Positions 52,252 through 55,439 of a stretch of 55,439 nt of DNA are shown here, piece by piece. Every line of letters starts with the position of its first letter. Position 1 is the first letter of the stretch. Under the pieces are notes generated by a model that had not been told where the DNA came from, searched no databases, and saw only the letters and a program-made list of their open reading frames with translations. Source of the stretch: Rhodobacteraceae bacterium LNNU 3342. Lineage in GTDB: Bacteria; Pseudomonadota; Alphaproteobacteria; Rhodobacterales; Rhodobacteraceae. The position numbers and the translations under genes were made by a program. The DNA lies in NCBI GenBank assembly GCA_008711135.1, contig VUAW01000020.1:1-55439 (forward strand), given 5' to 3'.

Positions 52252-53328
52252 CTATTCCGATGTGACGATGACGCTGTCCTCGGCGGCCCAGCCGATCCAG
52301 CATTCCTGACCAGTGGCACTGCCCCCCGCGCCCAAAGCGCCGCGAGAGGGAAGGTACGCATATACCTGGCGCGCCTCTGGCCCTATTTCCAGGTGGCAGG
52401 CTTCATACGTGCCGCGGAAGACCCGGCCCGCCACGCGAGCGCGAGTGTGGCTGGGCATGGCGCGGGCCTCATCGCCTACCCGCACCCGTTCCGGCCGGAC
52501 CGAGAGGAAGACGCGGTTTCCGGGCGTGACCGGGTGGGGCAGGCGGATCGTCATGCCATCGGCCGCCATCTCTTGCCCCGATGCCGCCACGGTTCCGCCA
52601 AAGATGTTCGAGGTGCCCAGGAACTCGGCCACGAACCGGGTTTCGGGACGGTCGTAGATTTCTGTCGGTGCGCCCATTTGCAGGATCCGCCCGTCCTGCA
52701 TAACCGCGATCTGGTCGGACATGGTCATCGCCTCTTCCTGGTCGTGGGTGACCAGAAGCGTAGTGATGCCCAGCCGTTGCTGCATGGCGCGGATCTCGAA
52801 CTGCATGCTTTCGCGCAGGGACTTGTCCAGCGCCCCCAACGGTTCGTCCAGCAGCAGCACACGCGGGTCCAGCACCAGCGACCGGGCCAGCGCGATGCGT
52901 TGCTGCTGCCCGCCCGACAGTTGGCGGGGATACATGTCACCCCGGCCCGCCAGTTGTACCAGGTCCAGCATCCGCGTCACGGCTTCGGCCTGTTCAGTGC
53001 GGCTTTTGCCGGCCATGCGCAGGCCGAAGGCGATGTTTTCGGCCACGGTGCGATGAGGAAAGAGGCTGTAGTTCTGGAACACCATGCCCAGGTTGCGCCG
53101 GTGCGGCGGCAGGGCCGTGACATCCTGATCGCCAATCACGATGCGGCCCGCGCTCGGCCGCTCGAACCCGGCCACCATGCGCAGCGTCGTCGTCTTGCCA
53201 CATCCCGAAGGTCCGAGCAGCGCTACGAGGTGTCCCGGCTCTACCGTAAGGGACAGATCCCGCACCGCCGTCACCGGCCCATAATCCTTGCGGATCTGGT
53301 CGAGCCAGAGCGCGCTCGACCCGCTCAT
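52252..53328 (-). CDS. ABC ATPase, PotA-type
   Basis: This 358-residue ATPase has Walker [17 protein letters not shown] (about 37-52), Q-loop [10 protein letters not shown], signature [15 protein letters not shown] and Walker [13 protein letters not shown], then the H-loop [18 protein letters not shown]-terminal TOBE regulatory domain (about 270-355) is typical of the PotA/UgpC group. It is the first gene of the eight-gene operon and is divergent from the LacI-family regulator. The palindrome at 53412-53423 lies in the 185-base gap. Confidence 0.92.
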   Translation of the reverse strand: MSGSSALWLDQIRKDYGPVTAVRDLSLTVEPGHLVALLGPSGCGKTTTLRMVAGFERPSAGRIVIGDQDVTALPPHRRNLGMVFQNYSLFPHRTVAENIAFGLRMAGKSRTEQAEAVTRMLDLVQLAGRGDMYPRQLSGGQQQRIALARSLVLDPRVLLLDEPLGALDKSLRESMQFEIRAMQQRLGITTLLVTHDQEEAMTMSDQIAVMQDGRILQMGAPTEIYDRPETRFVAEFLGTSNIFGGTVAASGQEMAADGMTIRLPHPVTPGNRVFLSVRPERVRVGDEARAMPSHTRARVAGRVFRGTYEACHLEIGPEARQVYAYLPSRGALGAGGSATGQECWIGWAAEDSVIVTSE

Positions 53329-53411
53329 GCCTGGGAACCCGATTTGTAGAATGCACAGGATGGGTGCGGCAGATCGGAACGGTGCACAATTATTCCTTTC
53401 TTGGCGGTCAT

Positions 53412-53423
53412 TGTAGCGCTACA
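53412..53423. promoter_or_regulatory. LacI-type operator palindrome
   Basis: TGTAGCGCTACA is a perfect 12-bp palindrome with a central CG, the form favoured by LacI-family repressors. It lies between the potA-type gene (start 53328) and the lacI-type gene (start 53514), so one site could control both. Confidence 0.7.
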
Positions 53424-53513
53424 GACACAGGTTAATGCCGCTGGTGTCAATGGCATCTGGACGGGAAACGGCAGTTTCCGCCCCAGTGGGGCGCCAGGCG
53501 GCAAAGGAATTAT

Positions 53514-54560
53514 GTGCGTCAGTTTGACGAGGGGGTAAGGTTGACAAGGATCACGATGCGCGATGTCGCCCGGGCGGCCGGCGTTTCGGCCATGACGGTG
53601 TCGAACACCTTCAAGTATCCTGAGCGGGTGCAGCCAGAGACCCGGCAGCGCGTGCTCGAACAAGCGCTGGAGCTGGGGTATGTGCCGAACCTGATGGCGG
53701 GGAACCTTGCGGCAGGCGAAAGCCGGGTGATCGGCGGCACGATCCCGTCGATCCGGAACTCCAGCTTCTATAAATACGTGCTGGGCATGCAGCGGGCTGT
53801 CAGCGAGCATGGCTACAAGCTGGTGCTGATGCTTGCGGACACGATGGCGCAGGAACGCGCGGCGGTCGAGGCGCTGATCGGCCTGCGCGTCGCAGGCTTG
53901 GTGCTGGTGGGAACGGATCACGACAGGCTGACGGTCTCGCTGCTGGGAAAGGTTGGGCTGCCGGTTGTTGAATCCTGGACCCGCGGCCCTGTGATGGACA
54001 TGGGCGTGGGCTTTGACACGTCCGAAGCAACCCGGCAGGCGGTTCGGCTTCTGCTGCGCGAGGGGCGCCGTCGCGTCGCGCTGATCATCCATGACGGGCC
54101 TGCCTCGCGTCGGTTCGTCGAGCGTATTCCGGCGTTTCAGGAAGAGATGGCCCGCGCCGGCCTTTCCGGGGATCTTGTGCATGCGGTGCCGGTTTCGGAC
54201 GGATTTGGGTCCGGGGCGGCGGCGCTGGATGCGCTTTTGGCCAGCGCGCCGGATCTGGAGGCGGTGATCTGCCCGACGGATATCGTGGCCGCAGGTGTCG
54301 TGTTCGAGTGTCAGCGACGCGGGATTCAAGTGCCCAAGCAACTGGCCGTTGCCGGCTGGGGTGATTACGAAATTGGCCGCGAGATGACGCCGCAGCTGAC
54401 CACCATCTGCCCACGGTCGGAGATCATGGGCTCGCAAGCGATCGAGCTTCTGGTCGAACGGGTGCAGGGGCGCATCCGCGGTCCCCGGCTGGCCGACACA
54501 GGCTTCACGTTGATCGAGCGCGCCAGCACGCAGCAAGTCATGGCCGAGGCCGCGACGTGA
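53514..54560 (+). CDS. LacI-family transcriptional regulator
   Basis: This 348-residue regulator has the LacI helix-turn-helix TMRDVARAAGVSAMTVSNTFKYPERVQPETRQRVLEQALELGYVPNLMA (about 14-61). A periplasmic-binding-fold effector domain follows, with VIGGTIPSIRNSSFYKYVLGMQRAVSEHGYKL and VAVAGWGDYEIGREMTPQLTTI-type ending. The start GTG 53514 has AGGA five bases upstream; a TTG at 53538 after GAGGGGGTAAGG is an alternative. An ATG at 53512 is out of frame. It probably represses the divergent hydantoinase operon and itself through the palindrome at 53412. Confidence 0.9.
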   Translation: MRQFDEGVRLTRITMRDVARAAGVSAMTVSNTFKYPERVQPETRQRVLEQALELGYVPNLMAGNLAAGESRVIGGTIPSIRNSSFYKYVLGMQRAVSEHGYKLVLMLADTMAQERAAVEALIGLRVAGLVLVGTDHDRLTVSLLGKVGLPVVESWTRGPVMDMGVGFDTSEATRQAVRLLLREGRRRVALIIHDGPASRRFVERIPAFQEEMARAGLSGDLVHAVPVSDGFGSGAAALDALLASAPDLEAVICPTDIVAAGVVFECQRRGIQVPKQLAVAGWGDYEIGREMTPQLTTICPRSEIMGSQAIELLVERVQGRIRGPRLADTGFTLIERASTQQVMAEAAT

Positions 54561-55439
54561 AGCCCGCTGGCTAGGGTATAAGGCCGGCCGCTGTTGCTGC
54601 CTCCGGCGCCAGCAAAGGTCGCAGCGGGCATGTTTTGGTTGAACAGCTTGTGAAATCCGAAGAGAGGTGCCGGCCGTCGAGGGCTGGCTCTCCTAAACCC
54701 GGTAAAACTTGGTTCTAGGTGCAAACACCGGCGACCGGGACGCTGACAGTTTGATGCGAACCTGATTTGCTCCGGGCTCGACCGTGCTTAGGCACGGGCG
54801 GGCGGAAGATGGGGCTGCGTCAGGGCCATCTCAGGGCGGTTGCCAAGACATCGGAAAGGCGCTCCGCGCATGTTCGACCTCAGTGCGCTGCAAGTTTTCA
54901 GGAACCGCGCGGGCAGAACTGCTGCATCGTCCGATTGTAGAAGAAACGCGAGATGGTGACGCGGGGGCCCGCGTCCTCTGCGTCAGCTTCGTGCTCTACT
55001 TCCGGATGCGATGCAGGTGCATCTTCAGACCCGCCCGTTCCCGGTCTTCATCGTAGCTGTCCCGCGTAGTCTCCGCCGGATGCAACGTTCGATCAATGCT
55101 ACGGCCCCGCGACTGGGCCAGCTGCTCGATTCTTGTAGCGGCTACATGTGAGTCGTTGGAGAGTCTGTCTGTCACTGCTGGATGAGTGGGCACACGCAAC
55201 CGGATGGTCATCCAAGAACCTGCCGACACCGCCGGAAAGGCCGTCGCATCTTAGCACGGCGAAACTTTTTCAGGGAAGCGGATTTCGTTCCGCAGCTATC
55301 CGCCGGCTAGCGACGGGTCTTGTCGCGAATGCTGTAGAAATTCCCTGGCAGCGTGCTCCGGGCATGTGAAGGTTCGGTTTCTCAGGGGGCCAGTTCAGGG
55401 CATGGGTTCGAGGGGCTGAGACAGGGTTTCCCAGCCATC
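54561..55439. other. terminal region with no recognised gene
   Basis: In these 879 bases no frame shows a known domain, convincing start or codon pattern. A minus-strand frame (55208-54996, ending KMHLHRIRK) is charged and could be a tiny unknown protein, but I cannot support it. There is no clear insertion sequence or repeat. The window ends inside this stretch. Confidence 0.45.

Noticed and set aside
1-55439. CRISPR arrays, tRNA and rRNA genes
   Set aside because: No regularly spaced repeat arrays or recognisable tRNA/rRNA sequence were seen on either strand.

Overview
The window looks like part of a plasmid or chromid from a Rhodobacterales-type alphaproteobacterium. The evidence is a DnaA-like replicase next to parAB, high GC content, a CtrA-type TTAA-N7-TTAA box, a complete Flp/Tad pilus locus, and several large ABC-transporter catabolic operons. 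I saw no tRNA, rRNA or CRISPR array.

Layout. (1) Positions 1-2315 are scrap DNA: the end of a hydratase gene fused back-to-back to the middle of a GMC oxidoreductase, then an IS5-type transposase stub and a tyrosine-recombinase relic. (2) Positions 2316-5838 are the replicon: parB and parA on the minus strand, an origin-like region with GGGGACA repeats, and a DnaA-like replication initiator on the plus strand. A THUMP-type RNA methyltransferase follows. (3) Positions 7401-9769 are surface-polymer genes: a LicD-family transferase coupled to a TagD-like cytidylyltransferase, facing a GT2 glycosyltransferase. (4) Positions 10128-22172 are the Tad pilus locus. flp, cpaA, cpaB, cpaE, cpaF, tadB, tadC, a TadG-like gene, a TPR lipoprotein, the cpaC secretin and a short CpaD-like lipoprotein run on the minus strand. 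Two TadE-like genes run divergently.

(5) Positions 23270-26445 are a decayed L-rhamnose locus. Recognisable pieces of rhaI, rhaD, rhaT, rhaP, rhaQ, rhaU and rhaK lie in the order known from rhizobia, riddled with frameshifts, and an IclR relic follows. (6) Positions 26569-36793 are an intact ten-gene minus-strand sugar operon: a DeoR regulator, a ribose-type ABC importer, an AraD-like epimerase/aldolase, a ribulokinase-like FGGY kinase, a class I aldolase, a Gfo/Idh oxidoreductase, a D-lyxose isomerase-like protein and a PfkB kinase. (7) Positions 37417-43212 hold a PAS-GGDEF-EAL protein, a choline-sulfatase and an orphan choline-binding protein. (8) Positions 43499-54560 hold an eight-gene operon: a spermidine/putrescine-type ABC importer, hydantoinase/oxoprolinase subunits A and B, a glyoxalase-fold protein and a DAO-type flavoprotein. 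It is divergent from a LacI-family regulator, and a perfect 12-bp LacI-type palindrome lies between them. The last ~880 bases contain nothing I can recognise.

The most interesting items are the two intact catabolic operons, whose enzyme combinations match no textbook pathway exactly, the LicD/TagD pair, the rearranged Tad locus with its CtrA box, and the fossil rha locus beside a working sugar operon.
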